NCBI GenBank assembly: GCA_051294375.1
Contig: CM119271.1
Span: 10,068,291 to 10,132,290, forward strand
DNA from: Paraspadella gotoi
Lineage: Eukaryota; Chaetognatha
Reading direction: 5' to 3'
DNA length: 64,000 nt
The translations under genes were made by a program, and so were the position numbers. Shown here one piece after another: positions 11,501 to 19,994 of the stretch. Every line of letters begins with the position of its first letter. The stretch's first letter is position 1. The notes under the pieces are model-generated. The model had not been told where the DNA came from. It was given only the letters and a program-made list of their open reading frames with translations, and searched no databases.

Positions 11501-12864
11501 AAAAAACCGAAGTCGAAGAAAGACCTGTTAATAAAAGTGAGCGAGATGCGATTGTAAGAGACCTTGCAAAAAAAATTTATGAAAGCAACAAACATCGTTA
11601 TTCTTTACCCAATACCGAAAATGTAAATTTATCTCAAAATAGCATGACTGTAGGGTCTTCGAGATTAGAAACTACTTTTTATACGAGCGTTGATAAAGAA
11701 TTATACCCTTCAGAAACACCCGGGTATTCTCAACAGCATAGAGAACAAATTAAGGAACACTACTGTACTGAAGATTATAATTGGTCAAACTCAGATTTTT
11801 ACAATCCCGATTTCAGAAATTCTGCGCATTCAAATTCCGGGAGTATATCTGAAAGCAGTCGGGCCTATTTTGAACAGTCATCAATGGACAGTCAATATTA
11901 CAATAAAACCGAATCCTTTTCTGGGGAATACTGTCATAATTACAATCCTGACTTTCATCACTCTAGAAATTCTGGCAATCTATCTCAAGGCGGCCATAAC
12001 TATTTTCAACAATCAGGAGCTGTGGAGACTCTCTATAATCAACAAAACCAATTTCCTGCTGCAGAAGGAAATAAAAACATTGAATCAAATATTACTCATC
12101 AGCCGTCAATTAAGTCAAATGTAACTAATCAGTCACCAATAACTGCTCCAGAAATCGTATCAGAAACAAATAAAATTTTTAATCGTTTAGAACCACCTCT
12201 GAAACCCAATATTAGTTATGATGGACCATTTGTTATAAGTACCCAAAAAAATCAACGCCTGGCAACTCCTCTGGAATGCCAGTTTTCCGAGGTAATGTTC
12301 ACTTTAAAATTAAAATTTCTACATCTTTTAAAACAACTGCATTATGAAGTCCCTGATAGCATTTTACCCAATTTAAAAATTGGGAAAAAAATTCCTAATT
12401 ATGAAAAAATTTTGAAAGATGCTCTCGAACGGGAGCATTTAGCAATTGAATTCAAACTAAAAAATAAAAACGGTAACAAACATCCTTCTAGTTATATTTT
12501 GGATGTGTATATGGCTGGAGCTTTATTTCAAAGTGAAAATATAAACATAAACAAATTATCAGAAATGAAACAGAAATATTATTTGAAGATAATTGGAAAA
12601 ATTCTCCGTTCGGATTATATAATGATTGCTGAGCAGAAAATCTCCGATAGTGTTTTCAATAAAATACATCTTTCAGAGTCGTGTTTGGAAGCACCTGAAA
12701 ACTCTTTTCGATACGATAAGCTTTGCAAGTTGAGGCAACGCCAAAAAAGAAAACCTAACCAATTACCTGAAAAAGAATTAAAAACATTTTACGCTTCTCT
12801 GCAGAGTGACAATGATTCTTTTATGATTCCTACTACATTGCCATCTACTAATAAAAATAATTAA
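5545..12864 (+). CDS. Large unrecognised protein with a CCHC zinc knuckle and seven copies of an RYD-x-x-C module
   Basis: Single exon, 2,439 residues. I do not recognise the family. Residues 1-110 are acidic then basic. Residues 112-190 hold four copies of a roughly 20-residue repeat around RTFHxQKGVWADD, the third degenerate. Basic nuclear-type stretches follow. A zinc knuckle C-x2-C-x4-H-x4-C lies at C494, C497, H502 and C507. Seven modules of about 125-150 residues lie near 359-482, 626-750, 1109-1242, 1347-1484, 1610-1746, 1822-1959 and 2243-2394. Most begin with a helix such as EKxMxKLMxxIKNTFxFLY, then have a W-x-F-x-hydrophobic strand, an xFYxxxxxxxVRSDYLKL segment, and end in EAxxGSYRYDxLC. 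Module 2 has lost the final Cys. Linkers are Ser/Asn/Lys-rich and look disordered. A nuclear RNA- or nucleic-acid-binding scaffold is my inference from the knuckle and charge. The stop is followed by AT-rich spacer before OXNAD1. Confidence 0.85.
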   Translation: MDLEFDATYGDLEEISFDEADDAVEVLDDDMEWRQFERRHLPPRRDKKRDERRRSQRKETPESRRRSCTVTEKDLRRRREKDNSNRSLESSRTVDQHGRRIVRKDGSANGLNDFYRTFSRQKGVWADDEADSKDTSRTFHQQKGVWADDKNKDSTRRFHLQKRILPDEDEHRATSRTFHRHKGVWADDDDDIAYVNTSDEDGDVPDAANRRVVASDDSDFKESRLQSSDHSRLKETDRNSGRKRKMNEPPRKEKRRKTEERDECQRDSLKSANPFADDLSLSLRVMRRLEDRTDDDESSPSASPTLRTDPLTESLSLPVHSFDVDIYESVAPPLLSLDAFCDPAVKNLLPSTEPPALLRLFSELMLEVKISPLPLEWHAEILKAAWSAVDVTPHKELEFRRDKDDYVFDCFIENVHCVSGIGDDVKYAESTGFKLFVEKLRCSDYVKIETIFKGSKKVERLGLYATFAEAAEGSFRYDLLCQDKTVLKENLPNCTYCNGKGHIIYFCMKWQMENSLYVTAPLFPDDGTLPDNFVARERGTNQVSTSDHVTANHLSRSDQIGETVNSQTTTDLPVQHIPIISTGLSGEMKAKENKEIQPFPTNVETVQKNENTFSNVTVKTHPSAEEKLIADLMVTIKLNFSCFSKNQHSNYGNYRTAEHLFYDSVMKHKGNIELRTNDNNFEMLINNVFVLQRNFKEGYEENNRKIFLEDLTKMFNDCNFLKIFKGERDVLMMSETKVTEPVEFYRYGDISNFSSLVQVIPEQNLTVSRPIPTLFSGKINDNESINKLHSPVSFYGGSTSPVSTLGTDTFSQSDSGATKVNNPIRKKMFLLSSHNTAKKNVSSFKLKNSKQTTSHDSGEIETATTKNLPNSGNGKAFENITKDSKKNSSAHVMEVTNSPKKKLAPKVDNPPSKKVLVQLSSKKTTNEYLFSCKSNNSQFNSHGSEGSKKSPDLIIIPDPLISPSKKKKMLDECNPKSVKEANKSLKTNMMTIQQTNVKDSCKDTEHNIDLNSSNNKKCQDLHLELRGNKEGKQLQAVDNRNKVKENKDINMKDSQVRILEKSCDDSGSFCNDIEVSSSKSVGDPNSSIKLPLSLEKDKVNRLMTAATPIEKSFAKFMHEIKLVYTDQIKKFANYEEYLKLIDSKKLANEIQDIMKKNNMVLSKRLENHKWNFYLNNILIFISKYNDHKDAILEFYQRIVSVMVRCDHLKLIPVNGKPRMYFYESGKDLIKGAYKYDFICELFNDFNTPLTADPKNNINDSQDLKCTLEPKHLKEKNQQDGPNLKKVEESNDANVNFQQENICLSDKAKLSEKCSKLLHLGMQYSHYFPLHPENIKGKLIIGESTAVTALERNFSKLMQCIKNTFKFLYRLSKLSNRYESKLGGECNKKELASLFEEILKRNEMLLNKIRDQKFWKFKINDVVVFWSKKSSVSEALNQFYQQTVCQIVRHDYFKLDLVNNELTLKLFETEKEAVNGSYRYDYFCNSNIQELPCDKAEIKFPEADVIGESLSSKADSLSKESKLSNAIDKSLNFHEKLKSSNSGEAKSNQVQDITITPVEKLNVQIKLTTECQNFLDYGLKSFHLFPLHPENIEGVLIVGHDNGMAASLATDTEKGMAKLMQTIKNTFSFLYNIPKFSDRYETVIGQKCTKQELSFIFEEVLKFNGMVLSSSHDNNLWQFKVNDIFILSSKKNCFQDAQNQFYRRAASLIVRSDYLKLETKEENLKLLLYDTEKEAVQGSYRYDSLCNNTENTSLLAEPLLNIQEKDFIDKAKKTVDIKDSSKIVDNEQTVNYKSINGRPILLKNIDKPLRIGETSNSFEPSAIEKSMGKLLLKIKKRFTFLYSAIEDNLMEECLSKKYKSNRISAILTEIISSLDMDSVTEQTKKKKTWNFKISEVLVSEAQLTAPMSSVLSHFYTKFVCMAVKSDYLKILNKEGVQRLVLFSTSTEASSGAIRYDILCDNRVQESLVSKQIEKESESKPKSKSSAEKTEVEERPVNKSERDAIVRDLAKKIYESNKHRYSLPNTENVNLSQNSMTVGSSRLETTFYTSVDKELYPSETPGYSQQHREQIKEHYCTEDYNWSNSDFYNPDFRNSAHSNSGSISESSRAYFEQSSMDSQYYNKTESFSGEYCHNYNPDFHHSRNSGNLSQGGHNYFQQSGAVETLYNQQNQFPAAEGNKNIESNITHQPSIKSNVTNQSPITAPEIVSETNKIFNRLEPPLKPNISYDGPFVISTQKNQRLATPLECQFSEVMFTLKLKFLHLLKQLHYEVPDSILPNLKIGKKIPNYEKILKDALEREHLAIEFKLKNKNGNKHPSSYILDVYMAGALFQSENININKLSEMKQKYYLKIIGKILRSDYIMIAEQKISDSVFNKIHLSESCLEAPENSFRYDKLCKLRQRQKRKPNQLPEKELKTFYASLQSDNDSFMIPTTLPSTNKNN

Positions 12865-13252
12865 AATGTTATTCAACTTCAAAAAATTCTTATGAGATTC
12901 ATTTTTCTTTTGTTCTCATGATAATTATTTTACATGGTAAAACTGTAATATGATTTATATTATGATAGAATTAAGAGTACTTTCGCTTGGTATGAAGCTT
13001 TCTAGATTAAGAAAGTGGTATAAATACTATGAACAATTTCATTGTTAATATCTTTTTGTTGTAATAGCCATGAGTATTTGCCTTTCAATCAGTGATTTAC
13101 AGGCTTTTTTTTATTTTTAAGGCGCTTGGCATCAAGTAATAATTGAGTTAAAACTTTGTTGGATGGTTTTATAGTTGTTTGTATTATCTCAGAAACTAAT
13201 GGTTTGCCAGAATCTGTTTTTATCTTTAAAATTTTTCCCACAATTGTGGAGA
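12865..13252 (+). other. Spacer between the seven-module gene and OXNAD1
   Basis: About 390 bp of AT-rich DNA. It should hold the 3' UTR of the upstream gene and the promoter or 5' UTR of OXNAD1. I see no clear AATAAA signal, repeat or RNA gene in it. Confidence 0.4.
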
Positions 13253-14830
13253 ATGGGATCCAGAAATCTCTGTGATCATCTTTCTGTCACCTTAGACAGG
13301 TATAAAATAACACTAATTGACGCAAACGATTTTTTTTTGCTTAATATTAAATAACTATCAAGCGAAACTCAGCATCAACAATCTACATGGGCGACGATTA
13401 GGAATATTTTTCTAGTCTTTTTACTTCATCTAATTTTTTTGTGCTTGATAGTTCACGACAGCCTTCCGAGTCGCACGGGAACGTAACCGAAATTGTTGAC
13501 GTGTCTCCAACCGTGAAGAAACTAACCTTGTCTCTTCACGAAGCTGAAAGCGTTTCTTTCAAGGTATAATCGTGATCACTGATCAAAATTGAAAATCCTC
13601 GTCATTTTAAATGGTCCCAGCCGAAACAGAAAAGTCTTTTCAGGCGGGACAATGGGTTGATTTCGTTATTCCTTCCGTTGAAACGGTAGGCGGCTTCTCA
13701 ATTTGCTCCACTCCGTCACTTTTGAAGAAACATGGTACGTTAATATCTTCATCCTTTGGCGACATCACGACATTGCAATGTCAAAAAGTTGATCGATGGT
13801 AGTTTCATTAAAGAGGAAAGCGTGGTGTTGTGGCATAATTTTTTTACTTTTAGTAATTCATTTAACATATTTTTAACATATACTAATTATTACTTTCTTA
13901 CTGTTATGCCTCATTTCTGTCTGGAAAATATTTCTTTTTAAAAATCATAAAATTTTTAATGGTGAAGATTATTAACAAAATGATAAATATTAAAAATTGG
14001 TAAAAACTAAGCAGGTTTTAATTCCCAATTCATGCTCCATAATGAAACTACTACTTTTCTTCATAGTACGGTTACCGTTACTACGCCTGCCTTTTATGTT
14101 TTTCAAACTGCCCTGTGTTGAATACTCCTTAGTCCTTACCTAATTTTCGTTTTATTGCCTTGCGCAAAATAACTGCAATTACAAAAAAAAGTGTAACGTT
14201 ATTGCCAGCTTCTCGGTTGGAACGAATTGTTTTGTACCCAAGCCGAAATGAAAATGGATTTGAGGTTTCTCAGGCGCGATGGTGTTGGCCGTGAAATACT
14301 CGGAGCATCCCCCGGCAAAGTGGGTCCACACCAAATGCCGTCCCGGTGACGACGTCCGCGTCAAAATCGGCGGAGACTTTTGGTTCGATCCCGACGCCGT
14401 TGCTTCGTCCCTTTCCGACCACGCCCTCCTCCTGGTCGCCGGCGGGCTCGGCATCAACCCCCTCTTTTCCATCCTGGCGACGGCGGCGGAGTCCACCACC
14501 CCGCCGCCCCGCATCTTCCTCCTTTATTCCGCCAAATCCTCCTCCGAATTTATATTTCGTCGCGAAATCGACGAGATCGCCGCTGGCTCTGCAAATGTTG
14601 AGGCGCGATTTTTCTGTTCGCGAGAGACGCGGCCTGTCGATGCTACGGAGGGACGCGTGGACGCGGCGACGATCGCTAGCCTCTTTAAAGGAGGCGCTAA
14701 GGATGTTTTGGAGCCCGAGAAGTGCCGAGCCTACGTCTGCGGACCTTCGAGAATGACCGACGCCGTCGTTGTCGCGTTGAAGGGCGAAGGCGTGGCATCC
14801 GACCAAATTTTTTTCGAAAAATGGTGGTAG
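13253..14830 (+). CDS. OXNAD1: OXNAD1 homologue, ferredoxin-reductase-type NAD-binding protein
   Basis: Exons 13253-13299, 13452-13563, 13644-13734 and 14274-14830 join in phase (807 nt, 268 residues). All introns are GT-AG; the last is 539 bp. Family signatures: AGQWVDF and GGFSICSTP in the flavin-binding half, LAVKYSEHPPAKWVH, the NAD-site glycine motif AGGLGINP, YVCGPSRMTD, and the terminal FEKWW, all as I recall them from animal OXNAD1. Animal OXNAD1 is annotated as a mitochondrial oxidoreductase of the ferredoxin-NADP reductase superfamily with no firmly established substrate. The chosen ATG gives a short N-terminus (MGSRNLCDHL) with no strong targeting peptide, so an upstream start exon is possible. 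The stop is only 123 bp before the SLC25A32 ATG. Confidence 0.88.
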
Positions 14831-14953
14831 TTTACGCGTCTCGTATTCAAATTGACCGAAATTTTTAAATTATTTTTCCAATTATAGATAAAAACCAATT
14901 TAAATGTCGCAACTGACGAACAAATTTCCCGCAAAACTCGTCGACCTCTCGAG

Positions 14954-16567
14954 ATGATGGCGGCGGAGACGTCGCCCAATTCGACGCCCTCGTCGAAGAC
15001 GGGCGGCGAGGATCCCTTGAACTCCGACCCGCCCCCGTCGATGGGCGTGGTTCCCATTGAGAACTCGGCCAACGCCTCCACTCTGACCAGCGGTCTGTCG
15101 ACCTCTTCGGCGGAGATTCGCAATTTTCTCGTCCGCAACGTGAGGGGGGAGCATCTAGCGGCCGGAATCTTGGGAGGCGTCGTCTCTACGATCGTCTGTC
15201 ATCCACTAGATCTCATCAAAATTAGGTTTCAGGTTCGTTCATTAGGATGGGAAGAGGGAATAAGTTGGCCTTTATTCGTGATTGCTACGATAATTATAAT
15301 ATGATTGCAATATCAACTTGGGAATTTGATGCTTGAGGGTAAGTTAAACTGCTGCGTTTCTTTTCTCCTCTCTCACGTCGATTCCGCGAGGGAATCCTCC
15401 TCTCTGATTGGTCAAGGGAGAAGAAAAGACAAAAAAGCCAAGCAGACAAGCGACACCAGCGACTTGATCAATACATTTTCTGGGTTTCCTTATTTTATTA
15501 CAAACTTCGATCGAGAAATATGCTCGATGTTGTTTTGGTTATGTTTTTGTAACGGTATTGTTGGACATAAACTTTTGCGAAACATTTGAAATGGAAATAA
15601 ACTTGCTTCGTTTACGATTTGATCAATAAAACTTTATTCCTAATTATGTTTAATTCATAAAGAACTCTTTATATTATAATTGATTAGCCAGTTCCGGGGT
15701 TTTTCGTATATCTAAATTTAATTTAATTTAATTTAATCTATTTAGGTGAACGAGGGTCACGGCCTCGCCAATGTGAAGCGTCCCTCCTACCACGGCATCG
15801 TCGACGCCTTTAAGTCTATCGTCAGAAGCGACGGCGCCGCGGGGCTTTACGCCGGCGCCGGTCCTAACATTCTCGGCGCTGGCGCCTCCTGGGGTCTCTA
15901 CTTTTTCTTTTACAACGCCGCCAAGAACATCCTTCGCGAGGACTCGTCTCGCGCCCTGACGTGGACCGAACACACTTTGTGCGCTTGTCAATCGGGCGTC
16001 ATGACCCTCGCCATCACCAACCCGATTTGGGTGACCAAAACCCGACTGTGCCTTCAGTACGAGAGGATGCGACTCAAACGGATGGGAGTCCCGCCTCCGA
16101 CCGGCGACGTCGTTGAATCTTACAAGGGAATGACGGACGCCCTGGTGAAAATCTCCCGCGCCGAGGGCCTCCGCGGACTTTACAAAGGTTTTGTCCCCGG
16201 CCTCTTCGGCGTCAGTCACGGGGTCATTCAGTTCGTCAGTTACGAGGAGATGAAGAAGTTGTACAACCGACGTCGGAACGCAGAGCACGACGCCAAGCTG
16301 GGCAACTCCGAGTACTTGGCATTTGCCGCGCTGTCCAAGTGCGTCGCCGCTTTTTCCACTTATCCTTACCAAGTGCTGAGGACACGGTTGCAGGATCAAC
16401 ACAGACATTACAGTGGACTCGCGGAAGTCGTCAAACTGTTGTGGCGTTACGAAGGCTTCGGGGGTTTTTACAAGGGCTTGTTGCCAAGTCTGTTACGGGT
16501 CGTTCCGGCCACCATGATCACCTTCCTCACTTACGAGAACGTGTCCCGGTTTCTCCTAAAGCGATAG
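14954..16567 (+). CDS. SLC25A32: Mitochondrial folate/FAD carrier, SLC25A32 homologue
   Basis: Exons 14954-15232 and 15746-16567 join in phase (1,101 nt, 366 residues). The first ATG of an ATG-ATG pair was chosen. The protein has the three repeats of the mitochondrial carrier family, each with the signature proline motif: PLDLIKIR, PIWVTKTR and YPYQVLRTR. SLC25A32 hallmarks are the second-repeat ITNPxWVTKTR, GLYKGFVPGLFGxSHG, SWGLYFFFYNA, RLQDQHxxYSG and GGFYKG. In other animals SLC25A32 brings tetrahydrofolate and/or FAD into the matrix; yeast Flx1 is the FAD-linked relative. The 70-residue Ser/Thr-rich N-terminal extension before the first membrane helix is longer than in the human protein. 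The 513-bp intron ends in repeated AATTT before its acceptor. Confidence 0.93.
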
Positions 16568-16836
16568 ACTCGATAGTTTTTAGTGTTTCGTCATGTTTTT
16601 TTTTGAGAAACTTGCTTCATTCGAGTGTTTTTACGAACTCAACCATCGACTGTGAAAGATTTTACACCGAAATCATTATTTTTCTCATATGTTTATCCAG
16701 TTTGTTTTTTTTTTTCCTAATATATTTTATCTATTTTGTGTTTATTACGAATCTGTTACCGTTGATCGTTAAATCTCTCTCCGCTCTCCAGCCATTCCAT
16801 CTCCTCGAAACGAAATCTATAAACATTAAACAAAAT

Positions 16837-17616
16837 ATGGGAAAGAAACACAAATCGGATCGCGATCGATCTCGATCTCCAGTCAAACCCGACGCCGCCT
16901 CACATCGAACCGAAGTAAAACGGGAAAGAGAGGATCGCGACGATCGCCGCGAACAACAGCGACGGGAGCGACGACGAAACGGACACGAAAGGGAAGAGAA
17001 TCGATCCCCGGAACGAGAGCGAGAGGATCGCCGGGGTGGCGGCGGCGGCGGCGGCGGCCGTCGCTCCGGTCCCGGATCAGAAGCAGACTCGAAACCCAAA
17101 TTCGACAAAGACAAAGAAAAGCAGAAGCCCAATTTGGGTCTCTCGGGGAAACTGACGGAGGATACAAACACTTTTCGCGGTGTCGTCATCAAATACAACG
17201 AGCCGTCCGAGGCTCGCAAACCCAAGGTCAAGTGGCGCCTATATCAATTCAAGGGCGCGGAGAGCCTGCCGACGCTCTATGTGCACCGGCAGAGCGCCTA
17301 TCTGATTGGGCGCGATCGGCTCATCGCCGACATTCCCGTCGACCACCCTTCCTGTTCCAAGCAGCACGCCGTCCTGCAGTTTCGCCTCGTCGACTACGTC
17401 CGCGAAGACGGGACGCACGGACGGCGCGTATCACCGTACATCATTGATCTCGGCGCCACCAACAAGACTTACCTCAACAACAAACCCATCGAGGCGCAAC
17501 GATATCACGAGCTGCGGGAAAAAGACGTCCTCAAGTTCGGCTACTCTTCGCGGGAGTACGTGCTGTTGCACGATCGGAGCGCGGACTCGCCAGAGTCGGA
17601 CGAAGAGTCCAACTAA
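16837..17616 (+). CDS. SNIP1: Smad nuclear-interacting protein 1 homologue (FHA domain)
   Basis: Single exon, 259 residues, 269 bp after SLC25A32. Residues 1-90 are Arg/Ser/Glu-rich like a splicing factor, with a poly-glycine run near residue 70. The middle carries KPKVKWRLYQFKG. The FHA domain spans about residues 145-250, with the phosphothreonine-site features YLIGRDR (about 155), HPSCSKQHAVLQ (about 173) and GATNKTYLNNKPIE. In animals SNIP1 acts in spliceosome activation, in the RES-type complex with BUD13 and RBMX2, and in microRNA processing. The match is strongest across the FHA domain and the segment just before it. The C-terminus is short and acidic. Confidence 0.93.
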   Translation: MGKKHKSDRDRSRSPVKPDAASHRTEVKREREDRDDRREQQRRERRRNGHEREENRSPEREREDRRGGGGGGGGRRSGPGSEADSKPKFDKDKEKQKPNLGLSGKLTEDTNTFRGVVIKYNEPSEARKPKVKWRLYQFKGAESLPTLYVHRQSAYLIGRDRLIADIPVDHPSCSKQHAVLQFRLVDYVREDGTHGRRVSPYIIDLGATNKTYLNNKPIEAQRYHELREKDVLKFGYSSREYVLLHDRSADSPESDEESN

Positions 17617-18026
17617 CGTGCTTGTGGGTGGGGGGAATGGAGCCTGGTATGTGAATTATGTTGTTGCTACAGTTTACTTGATTTTTTAATGTGTGTACTA
17701 TATAAATTATAAGCAAGGAATTCATTGAGGAAACCAGGAAAGAAGAGTATCCATCTTTTGGGTAATATTCTCTCTCTCACTCACACGTTACCATCCAAAA
17801 GATTTAGACCTCGGATAAAGATGTAAACAGACGCAATTTAAAACGTTTCATTCGTTTCGAATTTATGGACACGCATTGGTTCTGTAAATAACCCCCATAT
17901 TAACAACTAAACAAAAATGCAACGTTCATTGTATCCCATTGTCCAATGTCCAGTGTCAATTGAACATTTTTTCCTACAATTTTCAAAAAAAAAATTTTCA
18001 GTTGAATAAAAAAAATATTGGTAATT
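17617..18026 (+). other. Spacer between SNIP1 and the sesquipedalian gene
   Basis: About 410 bp, moderately AT-rich. It must hold the SNIP1 3' UTR and the downstream 5' region. I see no repeat or RNA gene, and no obvious AATAAA just after the SNIP1 stop. Confidence 0.4.
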
Positions 18027-19040
18027 ATGGAGGCGCTCATGTCGGGGAACAAGATGCGCCTCAACGAGAAGAACGTCGTCAACTTCGCCACCTGCAACAG
18101 CCCCGTCGACAAGGAGGGATGGCTGCTCAAGAAGGCCCCCGACGCCTCGGCCGGCCACGGGCGCGGATTTCAAAAACGTTTCTTCGCCCTCAAGGGAAAC
18201 CTCTTGTTCTACTTCGAGAAAAAGGGAGATCGGGAACCGCTCGGCGTCATCATCATGGAAGGCTGCACTGTGGAACTGGTAGAGGTGCCTGATCAGCCCT
18301 ACACCTTCGGCATCCACTTTCAGGGCAACGGGGCGCGGACCTACATCCTCGCGGCGGAGGATCAAGAGCTGATGGAGTCATGGATGAAGGTCCTCGCCTG
18401 CGCCACTTACGAATACATGAGGCTGATGGTGGCAGAGTTGCAACGCCAACTGGACGAAATCAATGCCGCCGAACGGCAAAAGACCAAACGGCTCAAGGAG
18501 GCCGCCAACGCGCGACCAGATACCACCTCGAGAACTTCCGCGGAGCCTCGGCCTCTCCCCAGGGTCGAGTCGTCCGCGTCGAGAGCCTCGTCGGAAAACT
18601 GTTTCGAAGAGGACGATCTCTTTAAGACTTCGCCGTCTCTCTCCAGCGCCTCGTCGCCGCGGGACACACCTTCGCCGAGCCGCCCGGTGGAATCTACACC
18701 CGAGGCCCGACACTCGGCTCTCATCGCCACCTCCTCCGCTGCCTTAAGACGGGCGCCTTCGCCGTCGAGACTCAACCCCGTCGGTGCTACCGTCGTCCAA
18801 GATATCTCCGACGTCGGCGTCTTGTCTCACTCGCCCAACTCGCTCGTCGGAACTCCGGAAATCTCTCAGATGCACATAGTTGACCCGCACCGGAGGTCGT
18901 CTCCTTCATCGGGAAACGGCTCCGCCAAGTCTTTCCTCGAACTCCATCAACAGTTCGGTCAGCCCATCGTCCAGCAGATTCAGAGCAGGAAGTCTGCAGG
19001 CAGCGCCGTCAGCAGCACCAGTTCGGAAGAGTATTATTGA
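18027..19040 (+). CDS. PHETA1: Sesquipedalian homologue (PHETA/FAM109), PH-domain endosomal adaptor
   Basis: Single exon, 337 residues from the ATG at 18027; the family-conserved start MRLNEK lies at 18051, so translation could begin there. The PH domain (about residues 33-140) has EGWLLKK, FALKGNLLFYFEKK, MEGCTVELVE and a final W-x-KVL. It is followed by the family helix YMRLMVAELQRQLDEI. A Ser/Pro-rich linker leads to FLELHQQFGQ near residue 303. This is the phenylalanine-histidine (F&H) motif by which sesquipedalian proteins bind OCRL and INPP5B on endosomes. These proteins act in receptor recycling from endosomes to the trans-Golgi and plasma membrane. PHETA1 and PHETA2 cannot be separated for an invertebrate. 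AATAAA lies 66 bp after the stop. Confidence 0.92.
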   Translation: MEALMSGNKMRLNEKNVVNFATCNSPVDKEGWLLKKAPDASAGHGRGFQKRFFALKGNLLFYFEKKGDREPLGVIIMEGCTVELVEVPDQPYTFGIHFQGNGARTYILAAEDQELMESWMKVLACATYEYMRLMVAELQRQLDEINAAERQKTKRLKEAANARPDTTSRTSAEPRPLPRVESSASRASSENCFEEDDLFKTSPSLSSASSPRDTPSPSRPVESTPEARHSALIATSSAALRRAPSPSRLNPVGATVVQDISDVGVLSHSPNSLVGTPEISQMHIVDPHRRSSPSSGNGSAKSFLELHQQFGQPIVQQIQSRKSAGSAVSSTSSEEYY

Positions 19041-19105
19041 TATTTTGTTTACACAACCTTTTGTTAAATCGGGGAATGGGTTTTTTATATCATCTTATAC
19101 GTTAT

Positions 19106-19111
19106 AATAAA
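19106..19111 (+). terminator. Polyadenylation signal of the sesquipedalian gene
   Basis: A canonical AATAAA hexamer lies 66 bp downstream of the stop codon at 19040 and is followed by a GT-rich stretch (GTGTGGGTG), as expected for a cleavage and polyadenylation site. Confidence 0.6.
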
Positions 19112-19994
19112 GTGTGGGTGAATTGAACTTATTACTGCAAGTGTTGTCAAAGATCAGAAAGGTAGTTGAAGTGTGGTAAAGTAATCAAAGAATCAAAATA
19201 TTTAAAGCTGTTGAAAAAAAAAATTATCTTATACATCTCTGATCTTCTATGTCACGACAAAATGTTTCAATGTTTTAAACCGGGAGCATATCTTTTAATT
19301 CAATCTTGATGATATAAATCAAGTAGTTTATTTAAAAACTAGTTTAGAATACTGAGTTGTGCCTGCGTATTTATTTATTAAATTCTTCAGTATTTGAATT
19401 ATATTTTTGTTTAACAATAAAGTAGTACGTTCAACATCTTTGAAAACCGTTTCACGAGAAAAATAGTTTATAATTATATTTGCTATTGTTATTCGTTTCG
19501 AATTTTTTATTTTAGTTAAATTTAAAATGGAAAAACAAAAATTTCTCGATTACAAAATTACACGGTATATTTATGACCGCTAAAAGTCCTTGATCTGATG
19601 TATTTTTCAATGCAGTCGTGATCTAGGAAGTTTGTGCGGTATGCGATATACCGTGTCATGCATCATGGTCTTACGACCCAGTCGTAATTTTTAAGTCCTA
19701 ATTCGTATGTACTATGTAGCATTTTTCTTTTGGTGATTTTCTTGGATGGGCGTCATATTTCGTTGCAATGATGATAATCGTAGTTCAATTTGTACCAGCT
19801 CTGGCGTTAAGCACCTTAGGTGAATACAGAGACTTTGTTATCATTGGTACCAACTAGCACTCATTACTGAGTAATTTGCCCCCAATTTTTTTCCCACGTA
19901 CGGTTTTCCTTTTTCTCGAAGTTAATGATTCGCATTTCTAGTCGTTCAATTAGATGGTGCGACCGAGGCGGAGGGAGGATGAGAAGCGAAAGAC
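19112..19994. other. Intergenic DNA upstream of the small membrane protein
   Basis: About 880 bp of AT-rich spacer. I see no coding exon, repeat family or RNA gene. The promoter of the gene at 19995 presumably lies in its last part. Confidence 0.4.

Noticed and set aside
15305-15589. Open frame within the SLC25A32 intron
   Set aside because: It has no homology and AT-rich composition, and it lies between a donor and acceptor that join the carrier perfectly in phase.
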